This document shows positions 38,306 to 46,314 of a stretch of 64,000 nucleotides of DNA, one piece after another. The notes below the pieces were generated by a model, which was not told where the DNA came from, made no database searches, and saw only the letters and a program-made list of their open reading frames with translations. Positions within the stretch are counted from its first letter, which is position 1, and each line of letters opens with the position of its first letter. This DNA comes from Ruegeria sp. SCSIO 43209 (GTDB lineage Bacteria > Pseudomonadota > Alphaproteobacteria > Rhodobacterales > Rhodobacteraceae): NCBI RefSeq assembly GCF_019904295.1, contig NZ_CP065359.1, positions 3,093,501 through 3,157,500 on the forward strand, written 5' to 3'. Made by a program: the position numbers and the translations under genes.

Positions 38306-38844
38306 TCGCCCGCCGTACCCTTATTGCAGGTATCGCGATCGCGGGGTTGGCCATCCTCGCCGCATGCTCGGCCAAACCGCGTATACCAAAATCGTTTCTG
38401 TCAGATCGTCAGCTGAACCTTGAAGAGTTCTTCGAAGGTAAGACTGTCGCTTATGGTCAGTTTCAGGATGTACTAGGTAATGTCCCGCGTCGCTTCCAGG
38501 TCGATATTGACGGCACATGGGACGGAGAGACTCTGACGCTTGTCGAAGATTTCGTCTATGACGATGGTGCGACCGAACAACGGATCTGGACCCTGACCAA
38601 GACCGGCGATGACACCTGGACCGGCACCGCTCCCGGTGTGCTGGGCACAGCCAGTGGGGTCGAAAGGGGCGATACGTTTAACTGGAAGTACAAAATCGAC
38701 CTGCCCGTCAAAGACGGCACCATGCGTGTCAATTTTGATGACTGGATGTGGTTGTTGTCGGATGACCGGTTATTGAACCGAGCCTATGTTTCGCGTTTTG
38801 GCGTAAGGCTGGGTGAAGTCATATTGTACTTCGAGAAGAAGTAG
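38302..38844 (+). CDS. DUF3833 lipoprotein (second copy)
   Basis: A 180-residue putative lipoprotein: hydrophobic signal (TLIAGIAIAGLAILAAC) ending in a lipobox cysteine at residue 22, then the DUF3833 body with DGTWDGETLTLVEDFVYDDG near residue 72 and FDDWMWLLSDDRLLNRAYVSRFG near residue 145 (core DDWMWLLSDDRLLNRA). It is the last gene of the operon and overlaps the first copy by 4 bases. A lipocalin-like lipid carrier role fits the operon but is inference. Confidence 0.82.
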   Translation: MIARRTLIAGIAIAGLAILAACSAKPRIPKSFLSDRQLNLEEFFEGKTVAYGQFQDVLGNVPRRFQVDIDGTWDGETLTLVEDFVYDDGATEQRIWTLTKTGDDTWTGTAPGVLGTASGVERGDTFNWKYKIDLPVKDGTMRVNFDDWMWLLSDDRLLNRAYVSRFGVRLGEVILYFEKK

Positions 38845-38847
38845 TCA

Positions 38848-38870
38848 CCCCGCCAGCACAGCCAGCGGGG
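38848..38870. terminator. Convergent-intergenic hairpin
   Basis: CCCCGC (38848-38853) pairs with GCGGGG (38865-38870) around an 11-base loop in the 36-base gap between two convergent operons. There is no T-run after the stem on either strand, so it is a weak candidate and may instead protect 3' ends. Confidence 0.4.
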
Positions 38871-38880
38871 CAAAAAAGTA

Positions 38881-39669
38881 TCAGACGGTTCCGCCCAGAC
38901 TGCCTTCAAGCTCGACCATCTCCTGACCACCGGCCATCAGGTCCTGCAGCTCTTCAGGGGTGATCTGGCCACGCTGCGCCGTACCCAGCGTTTGACCGCG
39001 GTTGAGTACCGTGAACCGGTCCCCCACTGCCAACGCATGGCGGACGTTATGAGTAATAAAGACCACCGCGATCCCCTGCTTGCGCACCTTGTCGATGGTC
39101 GCCAGAACGTTGGCTGTTTGGCGCACCCCAAGGGCCGAGGTCGGTTCATCCAAGATCAGAACCTTCGCCCCGAAATGCACCGCCCGCGCGATGGCGACGG
39201 TCTGGCGTTCACCACCTGACAGCGTGCCCACCGCCTGATCAGGGCCGCGCAGGTTGATCCCCATTTTCTTCATCTCTTCCATCGTGACCTTGTTGGCATA
39301 GTCATGATCAAAGAAGTGAAGAGGTCCGACCTTCTTTACCGGCTCATTGCCCATGAAGAAGTTGCGCGAGACCGACATCAACGGGATCATGGCCAGATGC
39401 TGGTGCACGGTTGCGATCCCGGCCTCGATGGCATCACGCGGGTCGGCGAAATGCATGGGGTGGCCTTCGAACAGGATTTCTCCGTGGGTGGGCTGGTGCA
39501 CGCCCGACATGGTTTTGATGAAGGTCGACTTGCCCGCACCGTTGTCGCCGAGAAGGCAGTGACATTCACCGGGAAACACGTCCACCGAGACACCCGCCAG
39601 CGCGATCACGCTGCCGAAGTGCTTTTCGATGTTTTTCATCTGGATGATGGGTTCATGTTCGGGATTCAT
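38881..39669 (-). CDS. Sugar/inositol ABC transporter ATP-binding protein
   Basis: A 262-residue single ABC domain: Walker A GDNGAGKST (residues 41-49), signature TLSGGERQTVAIARA near residue 148, Walker B VLILDEPTSALG and the H-loop in FITHNVRHA. Carbohydrate importers of this type often carry two fused ABC domains; this has one and probably acts as a homodimer. It is last in a three-gene importer operon (binding protein, permease, ATPase), within the inositol locus, so the likely substrate is an inositol. Its start is 1 base after the permease stop. Confidence 0.9.
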   Translation of the reverse strand: MNPEHEPIIQMKNIEKHFGSVIALAGVSVDVFPGECHCLLGDNGAGKSTFIKTMSGVHQPTHGEILFEGHPMHFADPRDAIEAGIATVHQHLAMIPLMSVSRNFFMGNEPVKKVGPLHFFDHDYANKVTMEEMKKMGINLRGPDQAVGTLSGGERQTVAIARAVHFGAKVLILDEPTSALGVRQTANVLATIDKVRKQGIAVVFITHNVRHALAVGDRFTVLNRGQTLGTAQRGQITPEELQDLMAGGQEMVELEGSLGGTV

Positions 39670-39670
39670 A

Positions 39671-40795
39671 TCAACGCTCTCCCGTGATGATGCGGCGAAT
39701 ATAGGTGTTGAGGATCACAGCCCCCAGCAGGATCACCCCAAGGAAGACCCGGAACAGCGAGCTTTCGACACCGGCAAAGAACAACCCCTGTTGCACCACC
39801 CCAAAGATCAGCGCGCCCAGCGCCGCGCCCAGTACCGAGCCGTATCCTCCGGTCAGAAGCGCGCCGCCGATGACCACGGCGATGATCGCCTCGAACTCTT
39901 TCAGCAAACCCCGGTCAGCACCAGCCGATCCGAACTCCATCACCTGACAGACGGCAAAGACGGTGGCGCAGAAGGCCGTGAACATAAACATCAGAATCTT
40001 GACCCGGTTCACAGGCACACCCGAGTTGCGCGCCGCCTCAGCATCCCCGCCCGAGGCGAAGATCCAGTTGCCGAACCGCGTTTTGGTCAGCAGCACGTGT
40101 CCAAAGATGATCAGTGCGATCGCCCAGACGATCAGCATTGGAATACCATCCACAACTGGCTGACCGGCGCGGGTGCCACGCTCGAATACGGCGATAATCC
40201 CGGCATCCCCGAGCCATTGGAACAATCCCTGCAAAATTTTACCACCAAAGATCGGCGCCAGCCAATCGCCTTCGGCTGCGTCTTTCACACCGCCGATAAT
40301 AGTTTTGCGCTCGATCACCTGCGGCAGGAAGATGGTAAAGCCGCGCAAGATGAACAGAAAGGCCAGCGTTACGATAAAGCTTGGCAAACCAGTCCGGATC
40401 ACGATCCAACCATTCAGCGCGCCGATTGCCACCGCCATTGCAAACGTGACGAGAATTGCCATCCAGACCGGCCACGCGAGCGTGACCGAAAAAATTGCGA
40501 TCATCATGCCCGAAAAGCCGATCATCGACCCGACTGACAGGTCAAACTCACCCGCGATCATCAGAAGGCAGGCACCCACGGCGATGATCATGAACTGCGC
40601 CGAGACAACCGACCAGTTCATCATGCCCTGTGCGTTGAACATGCCGCTGTCAAAAGCGAACAAAAGAAAGAAGGTGAAGACGGCAACGGTGCCAACCATC
40701 CCGCCAAGTTCAGGCCGGATCAAGGCTTTGCGCAGCGGCGATATTTCTTTAATCCGTTCGTCGGTTACAGCCGTGTTTTGAGCAGACTCGCTCAT
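39671..40795 (-). CDS. Sugar/inositol ABC transporter permease
   Basis: A 374-residue inner-membrane permease of the ribose/inositol (BPD_transp_2) family with about ten hydrophobic segments. The GEFDLSVGSMIGFSGMMIA region (residues about 102-120) and the ALNGWIVIRTGLPSFIVTLA coupling segment (core NGWIVIRTGLPSFIVTL) are the conserved features. It works with the ATPase immediately downstream and the binding protein upstream. A strong hairpin in the 87-base gap upstream probably sets lower permease than binding-protein levels. Confidence 0.92.
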   Translation of the reverse strand: MSESAQNTAVTDERIKEISPLRKALIRPELGGMVGTVAVFTFFLLFAFDSGMFNAQGMMNWSVVSAQFMIIAVGACLLMIAGEFDLSVGSMIGFSGMMIAIFSVTLAWPVWMAILVTFAMAVAIGALNGWIVIRTGLPSFIVTLAFLFILRGFTIFLPQVIERKTIIGGVKDAAEGDWLAPIFGGKILQGLFQWLGDAGIIAVFERGTRAGQPVVDGIPMLIVWAIALIIFGHVLLTKTRFGNWIFASGGDAEAARNSGVPVNRVKILMFMFTAFCATVFAVCQVMEFGSAGADRGLLKEFEAIIAVVIGGALLTGGYGSVLGAALGALIFGVVQQGLFFAGVESSLFRVFLGVILLGAVILNTYIRRIITGER

Positions 40796-40844
40796 TAGAA
40801 CGCCCCTCCGAGTTAAGCAGTGATTTTGCGTCAGATAGTTGTTG

Positions 40845-40872
40845 GCGGGCGCCGCTTTGGCGGGGCGCCCGC
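40845..40872 (-). other. GC-rich hairpin between binding-protein and permease genes
   Basis: A stem of 11 pairs with a 2-base bulge (40845-40855 with 40860-40872) forms on the transcript between the binding-protein stop and the permease start. No T-run follows, so it looks like a 3'-stabilising or processing hairpin, which commonly keeps periplasmic binding proteins in excess over the membrane subunits. Confidence 0.6.
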
Positions 40873-40882
40873 GCTGTAAGAA

Positions 40883-41833
40883 TCAGCGGTACTCGCCAGC
40901 AAATTCTTCGATCTTGGTCAGACCATCAGCAGTTACGAAGCCGGGACCCGAATTGATGTTGTTGCCCGGCAAAACGCCATAGCGGTGGTAGTTGGTCATC
41001 ACAACAACCGGCAGGTAAGCCTGCAGGAAGGGCTGCTGATCAATTCCCCACTGGATCACGCCAGACTTGATGCCTTTGACAATCTCACCACCCAGATCGA
41101 AGGTGCCGAAATAGATGTCACCGGCCATACCATTTTCTTCCAGCGCCAGAATTGTCGGATCAGCCGAGGTTGGACCCAGTGTCAGAACCGCATCAGTATC
41201 CGGGTTCGCCGACAGATAGGCCAGCACGCGGTTCTTGATCTCGGCTGGGTCCTGGCCGGCGTCGATCATCTGATCCCCCAGTTCAATGCCCAAGCCGTCT
41301 GCAAAGCCCTGACAACGTTCCTGGCTTGAGGGCTGAACGATATAGTGGTTCACACAAAGGAACGAGCCGATGCCGTCACCCTTGGCGCGCTGGCCTGCAG
41401 CAAATCCGGCATCATATTCGGGCTGACCCACATACATCAGGGCACCAACTTCCCGGGCCTGATCCGGCGTACCAGTGTTCATGATGATCACATCAACGCC
41501 CGCATCGACCGCCGATTTGATCGGTCCGCTCAGCACATCATAATCCGCCAACGTGGTAATGATCCCGTTCGGACCCGAAGCAGCCGCCTGATCGATAATC
41601 CGCGCCATATCGGCAAGGTCGCCAGTGGGCGGATTGCGGTATTCGACTTCGACACCCATCTGGTCGCCTGCCAGCGCGATGCCGTTCTTGATCGTGTTCC
41701 ACCAGCTATCGCTGTCTGGCGCGTGGCTGACCAGAATGTATTTCTCACCTTCCGCCGCAGCGCCCGTGGCTGCGATCAGAGGCGTCGCAGCTACCGCCGC
41801 CGCCAGCGCCAACTTCTTCGTCAGTGAAGTCAT
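40883..41833 (-). CDS. Periplasmic sugar/inositol-binding protein of ABC transporter
   Basis: A 316-residue exported solute-binding protein of the LacI-like periplasmic (cluster B) family. The signal peptide (KKLALAAAVAATPLIAATGAAA) precedes a mature body with SHAPDSDSWWNTIKNGIALAGDQMG (core DSDSWWNTIKNG), the DQAAASGPNGIITTLAD ligand region, and GDIYFGTFDLGGEIVKGIKSG (core FGTFDLGGEIVKGIKSG). The context of inositol genes points to an inositol ligand. It is the first gene of its operon; an 18-bp operator is 86 bases upstream of its start. Confidence 0.9.
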   Translation of the reverse strand: MTSLTKKLALAAAVAATPLIAATGAAAEGEKYILVSHAPDSDSWWNTIKNGIALAGDQMGVEVEYRNPPTGDLADMARIIDQAAASGPNGIITTLADYDVLSGPIKSAVDAGVDVIIMNTGTPDQAREVGALMYVGQPEYDAGFAAGQRAKGDGIGSFLCVNHYIVQPSSQERCQGFADGLGIELGDQMIDAGQDPAEIKNRVLAYLSANPDTDAVLTLGPTSADPTILALEENGMAGDIYFGTFDLGGEIVKGIKSGVIQWGIDQQPFLQAYLPVVVMTNYHRYGVLPGNNINSGPGFVTADGLTKIEEFAGEYR

Positions 41834-41918
41834 GATGTCCTCCCAAAACTCATGTTATCGCGGATTGAGGCAGTCCTTCGCACCTCTCCGACTCGAGTTA
41901 GAGCATATCTGTCAAAAT

Positions 41919-41936
41919 TTTGCAACCGGTTGCAAA
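41919..41936. promoter_or_regulatory. LacI-type operator (left copy)
   Basis: A perfect 18-bp palindrome TTTGCAACCGGTTGCAAA with the central CCGG typical of LacI-family sites. It lies in the shared region between the divergent binding-protein gene and the lacI-type regulator, so the regulator probably represses both the importer and itself. The identical sequence recurs at 46220-46237. Confidence 0.85.
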
Positions 41937-42020
41937 CGGTGTCAGATGTGTTTCATACTGTATCTGCCAAAGAATACAGGTAAAAGGACTGCCACTAAAC
42001 GCAGGAAGGTCAGACGGATC

Positions 42021-43025
42021 ATGGCTGTCACATTGAAAGAGGTTGCAGAACGCGCCGGCGTTTCACGCTCGGCGGTGTCGCGCACTTTCACCGATGGGGC
42101 CTCGGTTTCCGACAAGATGCGCCGAAAAGTCGAGAAGGCCGCGCGTGAGCTGGGATACAGCCCAAATGCACTGGCTTCATCTCTGACCACAGGCCGAACT
42201 AAGCTGATCGGGCTGGTCTCGAACAACTTCCACAACCCGATATTTCTTGAAGTTTTTGACCTCTTTACCCGGGGGCTGCAGGACCGAGGCCTGCGCCCGT
42301 TGCTGGTGAATCTGACCGACGAAGTTGAACCCGAAAATTCGGTACGAATGCTGCGCCAATATTCGGTCGATGGCGTTGTCGTAGCGTCGTCGACCTTGCC
42401 GCCCGGCTTCGCAAAAGCGTTTCGGGATGCTGGCGTACCAGTGGTGCACAGCTTTGGCCGGTCATCCTCTTCACCGCAGGTTCATGTGGTCGGGATCGAC
42501 AATGTGGAATGCGGACGCATGGCGGCCCGCGAGCTGGTCGCGCGTGGTTATACGAAAGTAGCCTTTCTAGGCGGGCCCGAGGCGGCGACCTCGACCCAGG
42601 ATCGCCATGCGGGCTTCATGTCAGAGATGGCCCGGCATCCTAGCATTGATGTGACCTGCTCGTTTGCTGAGGCTTACTCATTCGATGCAGGTCGTCAGGA
42701 AATGCTACGCTTGCTCCAATCTGAGCGGGCTGATGCATATTTCTGCGGCGATGACGTGTTGTCCATCGGGGTGTTGTCCGCGATTCTGGATAGTGGCCTA
42801 AAGGTGCCCGAAGACATCGGCATCATCGGCCTGAACGACATGGAAATGGCACGGTGGGAGAATATTGATCTCACCACCATCCATCAGCCGATCCGGCAAA
42901 TCGTGAGTTCTTCGATCGAGCTGATGGTGGCAACCCTGAACGAACCCGACCGATATCCGGAGGCACGGATATTCCCATGCTCGGTGGTGGAACGGGGCAC
43001 ATTGCGCCCCGTATCTGAGAGTTAA
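42021..43025 (+). CDS. LacI family transcriptional regulator of the inositol locus
   Basis: A 334-residue repressor. The ATG at 42021 (AGGAAGG upstream) starts at MAVTLKEVAERAGVSRSAVS, the LacI helix-turn-helix; the hinge helix is NALASSLTTGRTKLIGLV near residue 50. The rest is a periplasmic-binding-like ligand domain ending in the standard TTIHQPIRQIVSSS segment. It is divergent from the importer, with the operator between them, and should respond to an inositol derivative. Longer in-frame starts lie inside the binding-protein gene and are rejected. Confidence 0.92.
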   Translation: MAVTLKEVAERAGVSRSAVSRTFTDGASVSDKMRRKVEKAARELGYSPNALASSLTTGRTKLIGLVSNNFHNPIFLEVFDLFTRGLQDRGLRPLLVNLTDEVEPENSVRMLRQYSVDGVVVASSTLPPGFAKAFRDAGVPVVHSFGRSSSSPQVHVVGIDNVECGRMAARELVARGYTKVAFLGGPEAATSTQDRHAGFMSEMARHPSIDVTCSFAEAYSFDAGRQEMLRLLQSERADAYFCGDDVLSIGVLSAILDSGLKVPEDIGIIGLNDMEMARWENIDLTTIHQPIRQIVSSSIELMVATLNEPDRYPEARIFPCSVVERGTLRPVSES

Positions 43026-44155
43026 CGAAACATTGGTGGCCGGGCATCCATCCACGCGCTGCCCTGTTTCGCCGACTCGACCGCTGTATGCACAGCCGCC
43101 ATCGACCGCACGCCGTCTGCCGCATTGGGCAAGCCGTCGCGGGTTTCCCCGGCAATAGCATCTGCGAGATCGCAATAGATATTCGCAACCGCCAACGGGA
43201 ACCCTTCGGGATGCGCAATCGCCACCCGGCTGAGTCGTTGCGCGTCTTCATGCAGCCCGCCTTCGCCTTTTTCTATGATCTGCAGGCGACCACCAACAGG
43301 CGTGTAGATAAGCTGGTTCGGCTGCTCCGACGCCCATCGAAGACCGCCGGTTTCTCCGAACACCTGAATGTCGAACCCGTGCTGCCGACCGATGGCGACC
43401 GAAGAGGTCCACAACCGGCCAACAGCGCCTTTTGTCGTGCGGAAGTTGACCATGGCATCATCTTCAAGTTCACGGCTGCCAATGGTTGAAGCAAAATCTG
43501 CAGACAGGGTCTCAACCTCATCATCCGCAATGAATCCGGCCATGTGCATCGCGTGGATACCGCAATCAGCGAACTGCCCGGAAACACCCGCCATCGCAGG
43601 ATCATAGCGCCAGCGCACGCGTGGATTGTCAGCATCGGTGGCGTCTCCGTGATGGCCGTGACTGAAATTGGTAACGACCAGACGGACTTTGCCGATCTCA
43701 CCTGCGCGCACCATCGCGCGAGCCTGACGCACCATCGGATAAGCCGAGTAACAGTAGTTTACCGCGCAAATCTTTCCTGATTTCTCGGCGACTTTGACAA
43801 TCTCTTCGCCCTCTTCCACCGTCATGGTCATGGGCTTTTCGCATAGCACGTTGAACCCGGCCTCAAGATACGCTTTGGTGATCTCGAAATGCGTAGCATT
43901 TGGAGTGGCTACAGTGACCAGATCAATCCGATCCTCGCGCCCGCGCTCACCTTCCAGCATCTCGGTCCAGTCGCCGTAGGCTCGGTCTGCCGCGATACCC
44001 AATCGTTGGGCGTATTCGCGACCAATGTCAGGCCTGTGATCCAGCGCTCCGGCGGTGAATTGGAAATGCCCGTCCGCCAGCGCCCCCAACCGGTGCGCCG
44101 GTCCGATCTGGCTACCTTCGCCGCCTCCGATCATGCCCCATTTCAGCTTGGTCAT
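43022..44155 (-). CDS. Gfo/Idh/MocA family dehydrogenase
   Basis: A 377-residue NAD(P)-dependent oxidoreductase. ATG 44155 is preferred because AAGGAGG lies just upstream. The Rossmann motif is GMIGGGEGSQIG (residues 7-18), the EKP motif is LCEKPMTM near residue 103, and the C-terminal domain has CGIHAMHMAGF with the catalytic Asp/His pair. It is the third gene after an IolG-like dehydrogenase and IolE-like protein in one minus-strand unit, so it probably oxidises or epimerises an inositol stereoisomer. It overlaps the convergent lacI gene by 4 bases. Confidence 0.87.
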   Translation of the reverse strand: MTKLKWGMIGGGEGSQIGPAHRLGALADGHFQFTAGALDHRPDIGREYAQRLGIAADRAYGDWTEMLEGERGREDRIDLVTVATPNATHFEITKAYLEAGFNVLCEKPMTMTVEEGEEIVKVAEKSGKICAVNYCYSAYPMVRQARAMVRAGEIGKVRLVVTNFSHGHHGDATDADNPRVRWRYDPAMAGVSGQFADCGIHAMHMAGFIADDEVETLSADFASTIGSRELEDDAMVNFRTTKGAVGRLWTSSVAIGRQHGFDIQVFGETGGLRWASEQPNQLIYTPVGGRLQIIEKGEGGLHEDAQRLSRVAIAHPEGFPLAVANIYCDLADAIAGETRDGLPNAADGVRSMAAVHTAVESAKQGSAWMDARPPMFR

Positions 44156-44168
44156 GGTCTGGACCTCC

Positions 44169-45062
44169 TTAACTGAAACCAATTGATTCAAGGTATTCAC
44201 GATTCTTCCGCGCGTCCCCTACAGGATCAGGGTCGAGCGTTGGGTCGCAATCCTGCTCGACCGTGCACCATCCTGTGAAACCTGCGTCCAGCAGCACCTG
44301 GCGAACGGTTGGAAAGTCTACGTCGCCTTCACCCAGATTGCAGAAAATCCCCTGCCCGCAAGCATCATAGAAGCCCGTCCGATTGGCAATTACATCCGCT
44401 TTCACTGTCGGAGAGATATCCTTGAAGTGCATGTACGAGATCCGATCAACGTAGCGCTTCATGAAGCCGACCGGATCGAACCCGGCATAAGAGTGATGCC
44501 CCGTATCGAAGCAAATTTTAAGAAGGCTTTCATCGACCTCGTCCAGCAAACGGATAAGTTCAGGTTCAAAGTCCATGAAGCCCGCAGCATGAGCGTGCAT
44601 CCCAACGGTCAGCCCGTATTCCTCGGACCCGATCCGCGCGCTTTCAGAAATCCGATCCCGGAACGCCGTCCACTCGGCCTTGTCCATCTGCTCAGCCTCA
44701 TCGGCGCGACCAGCGGTTGGCGCGCGGCGGGGTGAGATCGCATCGATCAGCACCATGTGCTGCGCCCCATGCGCTTTCAATGCGCGAGCGGTGCGGTGGG
44801 TGGCGTCCAGCACGTCTTCCCACGCGTCGGGGTCGTGATAGTTGCGGAACACAACGCCGCCGATCAGTTCAAGATCATGCTCGGCCAGCGCATCGGCCAG
44901 CACCGCAGGGTCTTCGGGCATGAAACCCACCGGGCCGAGTTCGATACCCTTATACCCGGCCACAGCGCATTCGCTGAGAACTGTTTTCCAATGCGGATTG
45001 CGCGGGTCCTGCGCAAATTCCACGCCCCAGGAACAGGGCGCATTGCCAATTCTGATGCTCAT
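44169..45062 (-). CDS. iolE: IolE-like sugar phosphate isomerase/epimerase (inosose dehydratase)
   Basis: A 297-residue TIM barrel. The N-terminus IRIGNAPCSWGVEF (residues 3-16) is the IolE hallmark, and metal-binding residues are visible in MHAHAAGFMDFEPE, CFDTGHHSYAG and YMHFKDI. IolE dehydrates scyllo-inosose to diketo-inositol in the second step of myo-inositol breakdown; an IolI-type inosose isomerase is the alternative. The ATG at 45062 has GGAG about 10 bases upstream; longer frames run into the neighbouring dehydrogenase. It lies between two Gfo/Idh genes. Confidence 0.82.
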   Translation of the reverse strand: MSIRIGNAPCSWGVEFAQDPRNPHWKTVLSECAVAGYKGIELGPVGFMPEDPAVLADALAEHDLELIGGVVFRNYHDPDAWEDVLDATHRTARALKAHGAQHMVLIDAISPRRAPTAGRADEAEQMDKAEWTAFRDRISESARIGSEEYGLTVGMHAHAAGFMDFEPELIRLLDEVDESLLKICFDTGHHSYAGFDPVGFMKRYVDRISYMHFKDISPTVKADVIANRTGFYDACGQGIFCNLGEGDVDFPTVRQVLLDAGFTGWCTVEQDCDPTLDPDPVGDARKNREYLESIGFS

Positions 45063-45081
45063 CTTGTCTTGTCTCCGATGC

Positions 45082-46185
45082 TCAGAAATCTTCGATATTT
45101 TTCCAGCTTTCATCCGCTGACGATGCCAATGCCGCAGCGACGACCCGGTTGACCTCATGCCCGTCGTGGAAGGTCGGCCAAACCGGTTTACCTGTCTCGA
45201 TTGCACGCAAAAAATCGCGTGCTTCGATGATTATCTGGTCCTGATAGCCCGTGCCATGGCCAGGGCCCTGACAGAACGGCTCATAGTCCGGGTGTGCGGG
45301 GCCGGTCAGGATCTTACGAAAGCCACGCTCAGCTTCGGGACCCTCCATACGGTAGAGCCACAAAACGTTCTGGTCTTCCTGATCAAAGCGGATCGCACCC
45401 TTGGTGCCACTGATCTCATAGGCATAGCCCATCTTGCGCCCCGTCGCGATTCGACTGATATAGATCGATCCCATTGCTCCGTTCGCGAACCGCACCATCA
45501 TCTGAGCATGGTCGTCATTGTCAACTTCGCCACCCGGGCGGCTATTGTGCACGGTTTCGACCTCGGCCATCACGCGTGAAATCGGGCCGATCAAAGCCAG
45601 TGCGGCATTGATCATATGAGGCGCAAGATCACCCATCGTTCCGTTCGACATTCCTGTTGTACGCCAGGTTGCCGGGGCTTGAGGGTGCGCGTAGAAATCT
45701 TCGGTATGCTCACCCCGAAACCATGTGATGTCGCCGATCTCTCCTTCGGCTATCAGAGCGCGAGCGTATTGGCTGGCCGGGGTGCGGATATAGTTGAAAC
45801 CAACCATGTTGGCCAAGCCCGAGGCCTCGGCCGCTGCTGACATCGCTGCACCATCTTCCAGAGACGCGCCCAAAGGCTTTTCACACAGCACCGGTTTGCC
45901 CAGCGCAAACGCTGCCTGAGCGATCTCGCGATGTGTTTCGGGAGGCGTGGCGATCACGACGGCCTCGACCTTCGGGTCGTTCACCAGCACACGCCAGTCA
46001 TCCGTCGAGCGCGCGAATCCATAGGCCTGACGATACCGCTCAGCGCTTTCCGGTGACGAGGCGCACACCATCTCTAACCGTGGTCGCAAGGCCGTGTTGA
46101 ACACTGCCCCAACCGAGGACATGGCGACCGCATGAGCCTTGCCCATATATCCGCCGCCTAGAATGCCAATGCCGATCTCTGCCAT
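45082..46185 (-). CDS. Gfo/Idh/MocA family dehydrogenase (first gene of the iolE unit)
   Basis: A 367-residue oxidoreductase with ATG at 46185 after GGGAGG. The cofactor motif is GILGGGYMGKAHAVAM (residues 7-22), the EKP motif is LCEKPLGA near residue 95, and the middle holds the AEVETVHNSRPGGEVDNDDHAQMMVRF stretch (core VDNDDHAQMMVRF). It is likely an inositol or scyllo-inositol dehydrogenase from the context. An 18-bp LacI operator is 35 bases upstream of the start, between this unit and iolD. Confidence 0.88.
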   Translation of the reverse strand: MAEIGIGILGGGYMGKAHAVAMSSVGAVFNTALRPRLEMVCASSPESAERYRQAYGFARSTDDWRVLVNDPKVEAVVIATPPETHREIAQAAFALGKPVLCEKPLGASLEDGAAMSAAAEASGLANMVGFNYIRTPASQYARALIAEGEIGDITWFRGEHTEDFYAHPQAPATWRTTGMSNGTMGDLAPHMINAALALIGPISRVMAEVETVHNSRPGGEVDNDDHAQMMVRFANGAMGSIYISRIATGRKMGYAYEISGTKGAIRFDQEDQNVLWLYRMEGPEAERGFRKILTGPAHPDYEPFCQGPGHGTGYQDQIIIEARDFLRAIETGKPVWPTFHDGHEVNRVVAAALASSADESWKNIEDF

Positions 46186-46219
46186 TCCGACGTCCTCCCT
46201 CGCTTTTTCTTGAAAACCA

Positions 46220-46237
46220 TTTGCAACCGGTTGCAAA
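46220..46237. promoter_or_regulatory. LacI-type operator (right copy)
   Basis: The same perfect palindrome TTTGCAACCGGTTGCAAA as at 41919-41936. It lies in the 129-base region between the divergent Gfo/Idh-iolE unit and the iolD operon, so one repressor can control both catabolic units together with the importer. Confidence 0.85.
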
Positions 46238-46314
46238 ACTTGTATCGTGAGAATAGGACTCTCGCAAGCTGCATTCGGCACTGCATCATAATTTTCCTAA
46301 AGGAGCCCGCAGAC

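Noticed and set aside
41625..42020. Extended N-terminus for the LacI regulator
   Set aside because: The extension overlaps the binding-protein gene and the operator, and the helix-turn-helix begins exactly at the ATG at 42021.
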